A stretch of 64,000 nt of DNA from Molossus alvarezi (GCA_037176705.1 CM073905.1:31838986-31902985); one strand, 5' to 3'; shown: positions 25,560 through 38,569, counted from the first letter of the stretch. Notes: generated by a model from the letters alone, not told the origin. Translations and numbers: made by a program.

Positions 25560-28500
25560 TCTTTATGTTAGGAATGGGGGAGTTGGGATCACAAGCAGTG
25601 CTGCCGATTAAAGGCTGCACTGTGTTTTGTTTAAAGAAAAAGAAAACCTAGCTCTTGGTATAGGCCGGTGGCATGGGACGAATATGGAAGATAAATACTT
25701 GCTGATAACAGCATTTTACCAAGTAAGTGTCAGCTCCAATTTTATTTTTATTTTGCTGGGAAAACTGACCTCCTTTGAGTACTGGTGAGTGAGACATTTT
25801 GCAACAGTACTGAATATAAAAGGCCCTGCTTTCTGGTAGGCTAGTGCCAAATGGTGGAAAGCCTTTAAAGAACTTGCCAAGCCACATTGGGTGACAGCTG
25901 CTAAATCTGAAATGAAGCGATATGAAAAGGTAGACTTTTCCCTGCTTGTTTATTGTGAGCGGTGTCTTAAAAATATAACTAGAACCTTCCCTGTGAATAG
26001 GATTATAAAATAATTGATATTGTATTGTTTATATATTTGCTCCCATTAAATATATATTATAACACTATCAGTTCCTTAAATAGAATTAGGGTGTGAGAAA
26101 GAACGTCTCAGTGTGGGTCCTCCTCTCTTTTTCCTGCCTCATCTCATTCCAGAAGTATTTAAGGTAGTTTACATATAATAAATATAATAAGACAGGAAAA
26201 ATAGTAAGGGTTTAATATTCATTTATGATAGAAAGTGCAGTAGAGGAGTATGGAGAAACACTATGAAAGCAACTCTACATACCTAGCACCAGAATTGAGC
26301 AGATTGCCCCTATTTTGCCATTGTTTCTTTGCCCATGTAGGTGAAGTGACCTATACTTGTTGTTCACCTGGTGAATGGCAGCACATTGGAATTCCCAGAT
26401 GGTCACCTCTCCCACTGTGAGCTGGGTGTGGCAATCTAGGCAGATGTTAGAGGTCTGTCCCTGTGTTTCTTTCAAACTGGCAAGAATTCCACCAAGCCTG
26501 CCACTCAGGCTCCTCCTCGGGAATCTGTCATAGTGGTTGGGTGTTTGTGTAAAATGTAAGTAAACATTCATGATTTTAAGATGGATTGTACACATATGTT
26601 TTGTGATCTGGGAAGATAACGCACTTTGCTCTAGCAGTAAGAAGCAGTGGAGAAAGCTAGTTTGTGTTCTCAGGCAAAGAGGCAAAAGGATATGTCAAGT
26701 TTTAGCTACTTTAGTGTCAGTTGATTAGTTTTGTTTCTTAGTAATATATAGTGCCTTAGTAGTACTTAATGAGAAAAGTGGTGGAAAATATTTTATGTGG
26801 TTCTCTATTACCCCCCCCCCCCCATTTCTCAACCCCCCACTTTGTTACTATCTTTTAAAGTAAGCAACAACAAAAAAAGGATGAAAGTTTTTGTTTTATA
26901 CTTAAAAACAAAAACTGGAATCCAAGCGTGTCTTAATGTGAATAAAAGGACTTTGGTGGCTATGAGTTAACTAATATAAATGTCACACGAATCTGTATTC
27001 TTTACCAGGCACATTCCCATTGAGTTTTCAAAGGGCTGTCCAGAGACTGGGAGTCAATAATCTGGCCTCGTTTAGTAACCTCAAGAGAGATTTTAATAAG
27101 ATGACTTTCATAAACCTCCTCAATTTTGGTGTGCGTTGGCTTCTGATTTAGAAGCACACATCACTGACTAGAGCTGCTCTTAGTCCATTTTGGCATCTTA
27201 AAAATTATCTTACATAGTTTGTACCATTTGAATGGCAACCCTCACACTTCGCCAGTACTTTGGATGGAGGGCATACTGAGTCAGAGCCTCCTAGCTGTTT
27301 CTTGCTTCTAGTAAGTGAGATACCCAGGCAGAAACGTTAAATCCTTTAGGCCACTAGGGCAGCACTGTTGTACATTAATGCGGGATGAGCTGCTACTCTG
27401 TCAGCACTGACTACAGTGCCAGCAGTGGACCCCTTGTGATTGGGAAGAATTAATGCAGTACCCCAGTGCCAAATTTACTGCCAGAGAATGACAGCTTTGA
27501 GTATGGAAAGGGAGGAAGGAGCAGTCATAGAGCTTGCTGATTTAGATTTTCTCAGATACATGTATGTAACGCATGTATATATTTATATATGAAGAAAGTT
27601 GATCACTGAAGCAATTTGGTATTGTAAAATGTAATTGGTAACTTTTCTTTCTTAGAAAGGTGATGAATCATAGAATGGTGATGCTAATTTATATATGTGC
27701 CGTTAACTTTCCTAGACATTTTCATTGCCTTTGTAATAAGGTTTAACTTAGAATTTAAAGAGAAGATATATGAAATAATGACAACATCTCAGTTTTATAA
27801 AATTATTTAATAAGCTTTTATTATTTGAATATTATACTGCCATCCTCCTTTAAAAACACAAAAGTGAAGGACTGTCCAATAAGAGAAAGGTCAATATGTT
27901 AGTGAGCAAAGGATCTAGACATAGTGTGTGACTGCTGCCAAAGTAAATGGTATATGTTTAATGAAATGAAATGATAAAGTAACATTAGCAAAGTATTCCC
28001 AAATGAGGATCTATAGAGTCAAGCATATTACTTCTTGCAAGATATTTGGTTCATGACAACTTGGAAATTTTTAAGATAAGTTTGTAACACAGAAAACATT
28101 TGGACAGAATTATCTAAATGCATTCTACATTGTGAATTTGTTATCAAAACACTCTTACACCATGAAAAGAACAGGAGTTTATTAATATTCATAATGTGTT
28201 TTGAAAGCACATTGCATTCCGAAAACTCAGTGTAAGAAATTTAAATGCTCCCCTCCCCCCCTTTTTAAAGATTTAGAATACTGTAAGAGACTAAAATGGT
28301 CTGGAATACTAGTCACTCCTGTGTTGCATTTCTGCAAGTCTTTGCCTAACTACACAGGTGCAACCCAAACCAGTTACTTGTGTTTTCTAAGTAAACAGTT
28401 TTAAAAGTTGCCCTTTTTTCCCTATCACTGGAAATTGTATACTACCATCTTCTATTAATAATTAAACTTCTGCCCACTTAAAAAAATATTCACTGTGCAT

Positions 28501-28600
28501 TTCAACTGTTCTTATTCTCCTCATGATGGACCTTTCTAAAGAAGAGTAATTTCATCTTTGGTTGTGACCAAAACTGCGTTCACTCATTCAATGACTATTA
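25560..28600. other. Unassigned intron sequence
   Basis: No repeat recognised. A 136-codon open frame on the minus strand (26275-26685) has no recognisable domain and no splice context. Confidence 0.6.
26813..26823 (+). repeat. Poly-C run
   Basis: A homopolymer of about 11 C bordered by A/T sequence; another lies at 42212-42227. Confidence 0.85.
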
Positions 28601-28857
28601 AGTTTTGTGTGTCATGAGCTGTGCTAGGTGCTGGGGATACAGAGGTCAGTGGGCTAGATATGATTTTTCCTCTCAGGGAGCTTAGATTTTGGTGGAGAAG
28701 AGCATCAAAATAAAAGATTGCAAATTATGACAAGCCCTAAGGAGGAAAAAAATTGGGTTGAGGAAGTATTGGATGTATGAATTAATGTAGTGAGAGATGA
28801 CATTGGAAAGATAGAATGAAACCACATTTCTTTCCTTATTGGAATATAGTTTTATGT

Positions 28858-29116
28858 TGTTATTTTTTAATCCTCACCCAAGGACATTTTTCCATTTTTG
28901 GTTCAGATAGAGTGGGGGGAGGGGGGAAGGGGGGAGAGAGAGAGAGAGAGAGAAACATCGACTTGAAAGGGACACATTGAGTGGCTGCCACCCACACGAC
29001 CCAACCAGGGCCAGAGACAAACTGCAACCTCAGTACATGCCCTTAGCGAGACCTGAACCCAGATCTCTTCTGGACTGCAGGCCGACGCTCTAACCGCTGA
29101 GCCAAACCAGCCAGGG
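28858..29116 (-). mobile_element. Young Ves SINE, minus strand
   Basis: TTTTTAATCCTCACCCAAGG, purine-rich (GA)n at 28935-28952, ending AAACCAGCCAGGG. Perfect 18-bp duplication TGGAATATAGTTTTATGT at 28840-28857 and 29117-29134. Confidence 0.96.
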
Positions 29117-29534
29117 TGGAATATAGTTTTATGTATTGGACCTCTGAGAATATATAATTTTAGCCAGTTAGGACAATAAGATGGAATATAGGATATTTTA
29201 AAAATAATAGGAAGGCTCCAGACCTCCCCCTTATTCTCATGGGGTCATGTTATTCCTTCTAATTGATAATTCTTTATGATTGCATAGGGTACAAACCAAA
29301 ATAAAATATTACATTATAATTATATGATTTTAAAAATATTTAATATTAAAGTACAGAAATTTTGACTGAGGTAGATACCTACCAGCATTTCTCTATCTTC
29401 ATGATTTGATCTGTTTTAAATTCTTTGGAATCTTGCTATGCATGTCATTGAGTATCATAGTTTTATGTTAGTATTTTTGTCTCCTAAAAGTTTTTAGGTA
29501 CTTTGTTTAGGAAACGATAAAATACTTAAGGGCT

Positions 29535-29632
29535 GATTCTAGTCTTGTTTATTTCTGTATCCCTTAATCAAGCGCAGTGTCTGGCACCAGAAAGGTAGAT
29601 GTGCTTAGTACATATTCGTTGATAAGTGAGTT
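29535..29632 (+). repeat. L2-like 3' tail
   Basis: TTTCTGTATCCCTTAATCAA and GCAGTGTCTGGCACCAGAAA with TTAGTACATATTCGTTGA fit the L2 end. Confidence 0.6.
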
Positions 29633-29740
29633 CTGATATTATGGGTGCCACACAAGAAGTGCTCTGGATAGCAGAGAAGAAATAGGTCTCTGGAGAGATC
29701 TAATATGAAAAAGTTCTATGGAGAAAGTAGAAGTGATGCT

Positions 29741-29854
29741 GCCCTGGCCAGTTTGGCTCAGCGGTTGGAGCATCATCAGCCTGTGGACCAGAGAGTCCCG
29801 GGTTTGGTTCCCACTAGGGGCACGTACCAAAAAAAAAAAAAAAGAAGAAGAAGA
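29741..29854 (+). mobile_element. Half-length Ves SINE, plus strand
   Basis: Head GCCCTGGCCAGTTTGGCTCA and end GGGGCACGTACC, then A-run and AAG repeats. Perfect 12-bp duplication AGAAGTGATGCT at 29729-29740 and 29855-29866. Confidence 0.95.
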
Positions 29855-31310
29855 AGAAGTGATGCTGGCCTTTGAAAGATGGGATTTAAGGAGAATAGAT
29901 GAAGGAGTGGAGTGACAGCAGCGTAGCTGGGATAAACACAATGTGCTAGCATTGCAAACTGGCTGTCATTGAGAGTTTGTACAGGGAAGTAAAAGTGATT
30001 GCACCAGAATAAAGAAAACCTGGTTTAGACTTTTTTCCTCTGGGCAGTGGGGGACTGTGACATGGGATTGAGAAGTATAGATTGTGACTACCATTGTGTT
30101 TTAGGAGGATTGATTTAACATTCTACTTAGGGTGGATAATAGACTAAAGGCACAGAATTCCTTAATGGCATTTACTGAGGAGAATACCCTGCTAATCTTT
30201 ATGTCTAGTCCTTATTTATTCTCTGCCAGTTTCCTTTCTTGTTCAGAGAATATAAACTACCTTGGGTCCAAAGAGAGTCACTATGTTGTACCCCATGGCT
30301 GTCAGTGATATGTTTCAGGCAGGCTCTTTCCAGAAGAACAATTAGCAAGATCATCAAAAATTCTCAAGAGCAGGGGTGGGTATCTCCTAATATATTCCTG
30401 GATGGAATATCACAGTTTTACACCCGTGTTCTCCCCTGTATCATGACTCAGGATTCCAGGCTTATTTCTGAATCTCCCAGTATAGTGTCAGAAAATTTTA
30501 GAGGAAAGATATAAAGTATCACAAACTCATTGAGTATTAATGCAGCATCTACCCATATCATGCTAAGTACGGAGGTCTGAAATGATAGATAAAACATGAT
30601 TTCTGTCCTCACAAAATGTAGTCAGATGGACTGGACATAAAATGTATGAACATTGAAGTGCTTTGACTGAGATATCCTTAAAGAGCATTTAGCCTATTCT
30701 GGGACTTTAAAGATGATTTTTTGGAAAAGATGAGTAGGGGCCAGATGAAGGATAGGGATAGTTTATCTAGACAAGACAGCAGAGTACAAGCATAGGCATG
30801 TGAAGCAGCTTAGCATCTGTGGTAATACATGTCCAGTCTTAAATCAGACTGGTCAGGTGAGCTGGAGGAGTGGCTGACGGAGGGAGTGTGCACTAGTGCT
30901 AATATTGAGCATTTCTTTTTAACATTCTTCTTGCACTGATTGCCACAAGGGAATACATTTATGTTATGTTTAGCTATTCAGCACTTACACAGTAGCAGAA
31001 CTTTCTCATAACGGTATATATCTCTCTCTATATCCCTTATGATTCCTTGTTTAGAGAAATATAAGTATGTGGCCTGAAATCCTAGTATCTAGGGATGCTC
31101 CAAGGTGAGGCAGGTGTCAGTTGTTTTGACTGCTCTCAAATTGACATTGCCATCTTTACCTAGGGGTTGCTTTGAAACAAAACATTTTGATGGTTTCTTT
31201 CTTAATTCAGTTCTGAAAGAAATAGGTCTTTAAAGCATGTAATAAAGAGTTAGAAACATCTGGTGAAATATTTTGAGATATACTTACAGCATAGGTGAAA
31301 TAGTAAAGCA

Positions 31311-31440
31311 CCCAGAGGAAGGGAAGAAGGGGAGGATAAAAGAAGAAGGATGGGAAAGAGAGGGCGGAGGTGAGGAAGTGAAGGAGAGAGAAGGGGAAAG
31401 AAGAGGGAAAAGGATGGGGGAAGAAAGGAGGAGAGAAAGC
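31311..31440 (+). repeat. Polypurine tract
   Basis: About 130 bp almost entirely A and G (GGAAGGGAAGAAGGGGAGGA and similar). A polypyrimidine tract follows about 450 bp downstream. Confidence 0.85.
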
Positions 31441-31884
31441 TTGTAAAAGGATTTTAAACTTGAATAAGCTTCCTAAGTTTATGTTATATGCTTGAAATAA
31501 GAATTTTATATTTTGAAAATATTTTAGTAGATTGCTATAGTGATTCCTTATCTCATCAGTAGTGTTTGTATGTTTGTATAGGGCACTTAAAATGACATTC
31601 TTGTGATTAACTTCTAGATACTAGCCCAAGTGTTTATTAGTCATAAAAAAATTATTCCAGCATGTAGTTTACGTTTATTCTTCAAAATTCTCTCTCACAT
31701 ATTGATTTTTTAATAAAACAAGTGGCAAATGCTAAAGCTACCAAACACCCCCCCCCATACAGTCTTTAAGATGAATGTTTTTCCAATATTCTTGAATGTG
31801 ACTTTTAAAAAGAAAAGCTGAATCCCAGAGTTACTTAACAGACACACTGTCACATATAGACTCCCCAAACTCCTCGACCCCATC

Positions 31885-31995
31885 AGCTTCTCCCCCTCTC
31901 TTTTCTCTCCTTTTCCCTCTCTCACTCTCTCTCCATATTTCTTTCTCTTGTTTCCTCCTTCTGTCCCTCTTCTCTCCTCTCCATTATCTCACTTC
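31885..31995 (+). repeat. Polypyrimidine tract
   Basis: About 110 bp of mostly C and T (TTCTCCCCCTCTCTTTTCTC and similar), roughly complementary in composition to the tract at 31311. Confidence 0.8.
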
Positions 31996-33345
31996 TTTCC
32001 CATTATCTATAGAAAAAACAATATATAGAATGTCTTACTGTTTACAAACTTTAGATCCACAGTACCTCTGAGCATTGTGGTTGGTGTACCAGGGGTAATA
32101 TTAGAAAGTGATGAGTGCTATGAGGAGAGGGGAAAGAGAATTATGAGGGGTTGTAACTTTAAATTATGTGATGAGGGAGCATTTAAGCAAAACTTGTAGG
32201 AAGTGAAGAAAGAGCCCTGTTGATATCTGTGAGGAAGAGTGTTACAGGCAGAGGGAACAGTAAGTTCAATGGTGCAGAGGAGGAATAGTTGATTACCTTG
32301 TTTGAAGAATAGCAAGAAGGCTTATTGGTCTGGAATGGAGAAAGGGAAGGGGAGAGAGCAACAGGCAATTTGGTAAGCAAGGTAACTATGGCTGGGTTGT
32401 TGGGATTTACTGGGTTTTTGATTTTATACTTTGTGAAATGGGGAGACATTGGAGGATTGGTTTGAGTTCTCTGTTCTGTTTCATTTGCCTTTGTCCTTGC
32501 TTCATTACTATCCTGTTGTAGTTACTGTGGTTTGATAACAAATCTTGACACTAGTAGGTTAAGTCTCTTGCTCTGTTCTTTTTCAAAATTGCTTTGGCTC
32601 TTCTTGACCCTTTGTTCTTCTGTTTGTCTGTATAAATTTTAGTAGCAGCTTGTCAAAAAACTTACTGGAATATTGGTTGGAATTGGATTGAATTTATAGA
32701 TTAGTTTAGAGAGAATTGTAATCTTTATCAATATTATCTTTTAAAAGAGTTGGTATCTTCCTTTATAGTCTTCAAACCTAATACTCTGTAAATTTTTCCA
32801 TAGAAGTCTCACATGTCTTTTATTAATTTATTTTCTAGGTATTCATTGTTATTATTAATGGTGTAATTTTTCTCTCCACTTTTTTTTCCAAATAGCATGT
32901 AGGAACACAGCTGTTGTTCAACTTGTGTCTAGCAACCTTACTAACTCTTCTTGTTCTCTCCCATTACTTCTATTAGTCTGTCTATTGTCAACATAGAAAA
33001 TGTAAGAGAATTATATCATATACAAATAAAGACAATTACCTCTTCCTTTCTAGCTTATATACCTCTTTTTCCTTTTTTGTCTTATTGCATTGAGTTGGAC
33101 ATCTAGGACAGTATTGTATGTAATAGCAGATATCCTTGTCCTGTTTCTTTTTGTTTTTTAAGAGAATCCTAAAGTTTTAACATTAAGTAAGATAATTGCT
33201 TTATCTGTTTAAATTAGATCCTTTCAACTCCCAGCTTGCTAAGACCTTATTTTACAATTAGTAATTACTGGATTTTTTAAATGTTAATATAGGCTTTTTC
33301 ACTTTATATTGAGATAGATTCTTTGATTTTTCTCTGTCATCTCTT

Positions 33346-33902
33346 TTTTTGTTTGTTTGTTTGTTGTTTTTTTACTGTTTCAAATAAAGCATTTTATTTT
33401 CTATGTTCTAATTAGGATTATATTTCTTTTTGATTATACTCATCAGTTATAATTTTACTTTTTTTAAAAAATTTAATTAATTAATTAATTATTTTGTTAC
33501 AGATGTTTCTCCTTTTTTACCCCATTGGCACCCCATTGTCTGTATAACCCCTCCCCACCCCACCCCCGCCCCGTCCCCGGCTTTGTTGTCCATATCTATT
33601 GGTTATGTATACATGCATATAAGTTTTGTGGTTTATCTCTCCCCCCACCCCACCCCCACCCCACCCCCACCCCCTCTTCTGATGGATGTCAGTCTGTGCC
33701 CTACTTCCATGTTTCTGGGTCTACCATTTTCCTCAGACTGTTATGTTCATTATATTCCGTATATAAGTGAGATCATGTGGTATTTGTCTTTTTCTGCTTG
33801 GCTTGTTTCACTTAGGATAATACTTTCCAGGTCCCTCCATGTCGTCTCAAAGGATAAGCGATCTTTCTTTCTTACAGCTGCATAGTACTCCATTGTGTAT
33901 AT
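33346..33902 (-). mobile_element. LINE-1 3' fragment nested in the ancient LINE-1, with extra 3' segment
   Basis: Minus-strand fragment with the last ~50 ORF2 codons and C-rich complement of the 3' UTR. Duplication TGTCATCTCTT at 33335-33345 and 33903-33913, perfect. Two T-rich stretches are present: 33341-33375 at the element edge and about 33457-33495 next to the 3' UTR. About 80 bp of non-LINE-1 sequence lies between, which suggests a 3' transduction. Confidence 0.88.
33376..33456 (-). other. Candidate LINE-1 3'-transduced segment
   Basis: Unique sequence between two poly-T tracts inside one target-site duplication. On the minus strand it has AATAAA (complement of 33393-33398) about 18 nt before the terminal A-tail, as expected for a downstream polyadenylation signal. 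The nearby young LINE-1 at 51169 lacks this segment. Confidence 0.65.
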
Positions 33903-35474
33903 TGTCATCTCTTAATATATTGTTTTACAATAATAGATTTGCTGATGTTAATCCATTCTTGGATTTCAACATAAATCACAGTTGTATTGTGGATCTCTGA
34001 ATCACTTCTGATTTCAATTTACTATTATTTAATTTAGTATTTTGGCATTTGTGTTCGTGAGTGAAATTGTTAGGTGATGACTTATTTATTTGGTAATTAA
34101 CCACATCTAGTTTTACTGTCAAAGCTATTCAAACCTAATGGAAAAGGTTGGGAGGCTCTTCCCTGTTGGTCATTTGTTGAAACAATTTAAATAGCGATTG
34201 TTCCTTGAAAGTTTTGCAAAACCTTCTTAGCTGGTGGGTGGATTTCTTAGTTATTTTTAAAATCTTCTATTTCTATAGAAAATTATTCATTTCATGTGTC
34301 TCAGATTTATTGGCATAAAGTTACTAGTAGAATTTTTATCATTAAAATATTCCTACTTTATCTGTGGTTACCTCGTCTTTTTGGTTCCCAGGATTGTTCA
34401 CTTCTGCCGCTTTCTTCCTCGCACAGGCATCTTCCCTCATCCCTTCCTCAAATCAGTCAGCTCAGTGGTCTTAGCCTTCTCTAAGAACAAGTATTGATTT
34501 TGTTAATCCTTTCCATTTTTTTCTTTTTTCTATTTTATTATTTTATGTTTTTGTCATTATTTTCAAAAACCTTTTTTGTAGTTTTTTACCTCCAACTTCT
34601 TGATTTGAATACTTACCTGATTTATTTTAAGATTTGCTTTTAAGCATATAAGGTTATAAATTACTCTCTGAATACTTTTTCCCTCTGATTGTGGCATGTA
34701 TTCTGTTGTCATTAAATTTTAAATATTTTGTTATTTCCATTGTGATTTCCTCTGTAGCCCATGATTTATTTAGGAAGTATATGTTTAAGTTTCCAAACAA
34801 AAGGGTTTTTATTTTAACCTTTTTTAAAACTGTTGATTTTTAACTAAATTGCACTGTGATTAGAGAATTTGTGGTCTGTGCGATATCAATTCTTTGATAT
34901 TAAGGGCTAGTCTTGTGTCCTAGTACTCAGCCCATTCTTGAACATCTTCTAGATGTTCTTGAAAGAGATTAGATGGTTTATTTCTGGAAGGCCAACATGT
35001 ATACTCAAATTGACATATTTTTGTCATTTTAGTTTTTAGTATTATTAATCATTGTTTCTATTAAATACTGAGGAAAAGTATGTTAAACTCTTTATTAATT
35101 GCAGATTTATCACTTTTTGTAATTTTACCAAATTTTAAAATATATTTCTAAGTTATATTACATACCATATGGCTGTGTACATACATGTTCAAGATTGTTT
35201 AAAAATTTTGTTGAATTCCTCTGTTTATTGTAATGTAATGATGAACCTAAGTTTTAAAATATTTTATTGTTTTCATTGTTATTTCTATACCTGGTTTATT
35301 TTTATTTGGGTTCGCCGCGTATATTATTTCTACCTTTTCTTTTCATTGTTTTGGTGTGATTTTACTTTGTGTGTCTTTTGTAAGCAGTATATAGATTACT
35401 TAATTTTTTCTATCCACTCTGCCGATCTTTTTATTTTCCTTAGGCAGAGAATAAATGGCTTGTAGCTTTCCAAA

Positions 35475-35800
35475 TTCATCTTCATTTTCACAATGATACG
35501 GCCTCATTGCTGGTTTTCAAAAATTTCCTTTAAAATGGCAAACTTTCTCTAATGCAATACCTTTGCACATACAATTTTCTCTTCTTGGAATGGTCTTTAC
35601 CACTTTCCTCTTTCTTAAGATTCCATCCTCCATTTAAATATTCTCCCTTTTTTTCAGAGAAGCTTGTCTCTGACTCCTCTCTTTCTAAAATAGCACCCCC
35701 TATCATTTTCTATCTTAGTACCTATTTCTTTTATAACACAAAAGTTATTTATAATTTAGTGATATCCGTATTTTACAGTATATCTGTATATTACAGTAGT
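35475..35800 (+). repeat. L2-like LINE fragment
   Basis: ACCTTTGCACATACAATTTT, CTTCTTGGAATGGTCTTTAC and AGAGAAGCTTGTCTCTGACT resemble the L2 3' coding end. Confidence 0.6.
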
Positions 35801-36445
35801 CGTTTTACTTAACATGTTGATTATTTGATATTAGTACAAGGAGAAAGATATGACAATAGTCCTAAAGGCATGATGTGGTCAACGGAAAGTATTTCAAGGT
35901 TGGAAATAAAGACTTTCAATGAGTGAAAGAACAAGTATGGGAGTACTTTCGCAGAGGAAAGAAAATATGTAGTCCTCTAGGACTCTGGGGAAGGGTTAGA
36001 TCAGTATAACTGCAGATAGTTTTTAAAGTGGAAAGAGATTAAATAAAGAATTACCTGAATCAGACCTGATTTACTGAGTAAAAAGTGGAGAATAAGTGGA
36101 GTTGAGAAGGCTTGGAATACTTGTTAAGTAGAGTGCCCTAAGAGAATAGGGAAGAGGTTCCAATTTTGGTTTGATTGGGTGAAATTACAGTGTTTTGATT
36201 CTGTGTATTTGTTTGTTAGTACCTTCTGGTCTATGCCAATAGGGCGCTATTAGAAATATATAAGATGGTAGGGGTAATAATTAATACCTCCATTTTTATA
36301 GCAAGCTAGCCAGAGCTAAGAACATAAAATTTTAAGTCTAATTCCAGTTGTGCCTCTAAGAATGTCATTGGTGGACCAGCCTTTAACCCTAATTTCTCAT
36401 CTGGAAAATGAGAGTGGGGATTGGCTTTTAGGTCTATTCCGCACC

Positions 36446-36646
36446 ATGCCCCCCCCCCCCTTATTGATTTTAGAGAGAGAGGGAGAGAGAGAGAAACATT
36501 GATGAGAAAGAACATTGAATGGCCACCTCCTGCATCCTTCCCAGGATATCGGGCTCACAACCTGAGCATGTGTCCTGACTGGGAATTGAACTGGTGACCT
36601 CTTGGTGCATGGGTCAACATTCAACCACTGAGCCACACCGGCCAGA
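36446..36646 (-). mobile_element. Ves SINE, minus strand (TTATTGATTTTAGAG subtype)
   Basis: A C-run, then TTATTGATTTTAGAGAGAG, ending GAGCCACACCGGCCAGA. Flanks TGGGGATTGGCTTTTA (near 36415) and TGGGGTTGGCTTTTA (near 36648) form the duplication. Confidence 0.92.
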
Positions 36647-37139
36647 CTGGGGTTGGCTTTTATATTAGACTACCTGAATTTTACTTTTAGTTAGGCAAAT
36701 TTGCAGATCAGAGAAAAATGACAGTTGTTATATATCTGCATTTTATTAAGACATTTGACATACTCTTTTTGATTATCCATTGTAGATGAGACAATAAATG
36801 GGTGAATTTTTAACTTGGGAGTTATCTGAAAGGATGACACAAGGTTCTGTCCTCAGTGTAGGTATTTTTCCCCATTTTTAGCAATGGCATGGATAAAGAT
36901 ATTGATGGCTTGCTGATCAAATAGTATGTTAGATAACAGTCAGAATCAAAGATGATCTCAGCAGGCTTCAACTTTGAGCCAAATATGATGCGGTGAACAC
37001 CATGGATTCCTCTGGTGCATTCTTCTCGTTGGGCCAGCAAGCACAAGGGTAGGAGGCAGGGGCTTCCTTCACATCTTGCCTCCATTACTTTCTGTGTGAC
37101 ATATGGTCCCACATTCAAAAAGTATAAAAGAATCTCTTT

Positions 37140-37610
37140 CCCCACCAGTCATGCCATTTTATTCCCCAAAGACAGCCAAGATTATTAGGTTTTTAAAGTG
37201 TATCCTTCCAGAAACATTTTATGCCAGTGTAAGCAAATTGTGTATGCATGTATTTTCTACTTTCCCATTTTTATACAAATTGGAGTATGTTATTCACACT
37301 ATTTTGTACTTTGTTTTTTTCTCACATTTATGAGTTTATGTTTTTTTTTTTTTTCCCATATGAGTATGATCATTTTCTTTTAAATTGGTTGTACAGTATT
37401 TCTTTGTAGGGATTATCATAGTTTAGTTAACCAGTCCTTGACTGATGAACATTTTGGCTGTTTTAGTCTTTATTACAGGCAGTGCTGTAAGCAATAACTG
37501 TACAATAGTTTTTTTCTATGGAATAAAGTCTTAGAAGTAGTATTGCTAGGTCAAAGGGGAATTCTACTGTCTAGTCTGAATACTGTTATCCTTGCCTTCT
37601 TGCCCTCTAG
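37140..37610 (-). mobile_element. Old LINE-1-like 3' end
   Basis: Landmarks GACTGATGAACATTTTGGCT, GTGCTGTAAGCAATAACTGT and TAGTATTGCTAGGTCAAAGG match the complement of old LINE-1 tails. Borders are approximate. Confidence 0.6.
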
Positions 37611-37675
37611 CTTCACATAATCTTAGAAACAGTATACTTTTATAGCTGGAAAGGGATTTAGGTACCATTAAATTC

Positions 37676-37830
37676 ACTGGTTCTCAAAGTGTGGTCCTTG
37701 GATTAGGAGTAGCAGCAGCATCACTTGGGAACTTGATACAAATGCAGGTTTGTGGGGCACACCCTAGATCTCTTAAATCAACATCTCTGGGGGCCCCAGC
37801 AATTTGTGCCAACAGCTGATTTTACATATA
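37676..37830 (+). mobile_element. MER5A-like (hAT-Charlie) remnant
   Basis: GGTTCTCAAAGTGTGGTCCT, CATCACTTGGGAACTTGATA, AAATGCAGGTTTGTGGGGCA and GGGGGCCCCAGCAATTTGTG follow the MER5A order. It seems to sit inside another ancient repeat (37622-37675 and 37831-37865). Confidence 0.8.
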
Positions 37831-38109
37831 AGGAAACGAGAATCAGAACGGCCAAGTAACTTTTAAAAATTAGATAATTATTGGTGGCCTCAGTTATATT
37901 TCAGCTTTTTTTCTTATGTTTTAATTTAAAAAGACATTTTGTTTTTAAAGTTATCAATATAAAAAATAGGTTATTGATTCATTTCCTACCTTTTTCACTT
38001 GTGCTTCTCCTCTGTGTCTTTTGGGACATAGCAAATTCAAATGAATACTATTTTGAAGTTTCATCATGCTTCTTTAGATTCAGCTGACTGTTTTAAACCA
38101 AACCTTAAA

Positions 38110-38565
38110 TTGGCTCCCTGATATTTCTCACAAGTCTCTTTGTTGTCTCAGGATGTGACCTTTGACTTCTTTTTCAGACTCTTTTCCCATCATGCCACAC
38201 CATTCCTCCCTTTAGAATTTCCAAACTATATTCTGCTCTTAGCTACACTACTCCTAGCCTCATGCTGTCTCTCTTACCTTTTCTTTTCTCTGTACTACTG
38301 AAACCCTGTTTTTACTGGTTCTTGTCTTGAAGCATTTGGATTTTCCAAATAGAACAAATCAGTATACCCTAGCCTTCTTATAGCAGTTTGTTTTTCCTTT
38401 CTATTTCTGTATTTGCCTTGCTTTATTTTATTGATGTGCATTCATATCAATCTTTTGTTAGCTTATGTGCTCCTTGAGGGCAAGGGCCATGTTTTATTCA
38501 GCTTCGCTTCAGGTTCCTCATACCATTCTTTGCACTCACTAGTTGATGGATGAATATTGGTTCCC
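38110..38565 (+). repeat. L2 LINE 3' end
   Basis: CCATCATGCCACACCATTCC, GCTCCTTGAGGGCAAGGGCC and CACTCACTAGTTGATGGATG fit L2 in order. Confidence 0.7.
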
Positions 38566-38569
38566 TTTG

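Larger units (their letters stand above)
32462..35460 (-). mobile_element. Ancient LINE-1 ORF2 remnant, interrupted
   Basis: The plus strand reads as decayed complement of LINE-1 ORF2, with landmarks such as TTCAACTTGTGTCTAGCAAC, GCAGATATCCTTGTCCTGTT, TTGCTGATGTTAATCCATTC and TTTTGTAAGCAGTATATAGA in the expected order. Many stops and indels. It is split at 33335-33913 by a younger LINE-1, and the flanks join in register across the insertion. Confidence 0.8.

Noticed and set aside
26275..26685. 136-codon open frame on the minus strand
   Set aside because: No domain, no recognisable homology, no splice sites or promoter context; long frames of this size occur by chance in 64 kb.
33525..33885. 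Proline/histidine-rich open frames
   Set aside because: They translate the C-rich complement of a LINE-1 3' UTR.
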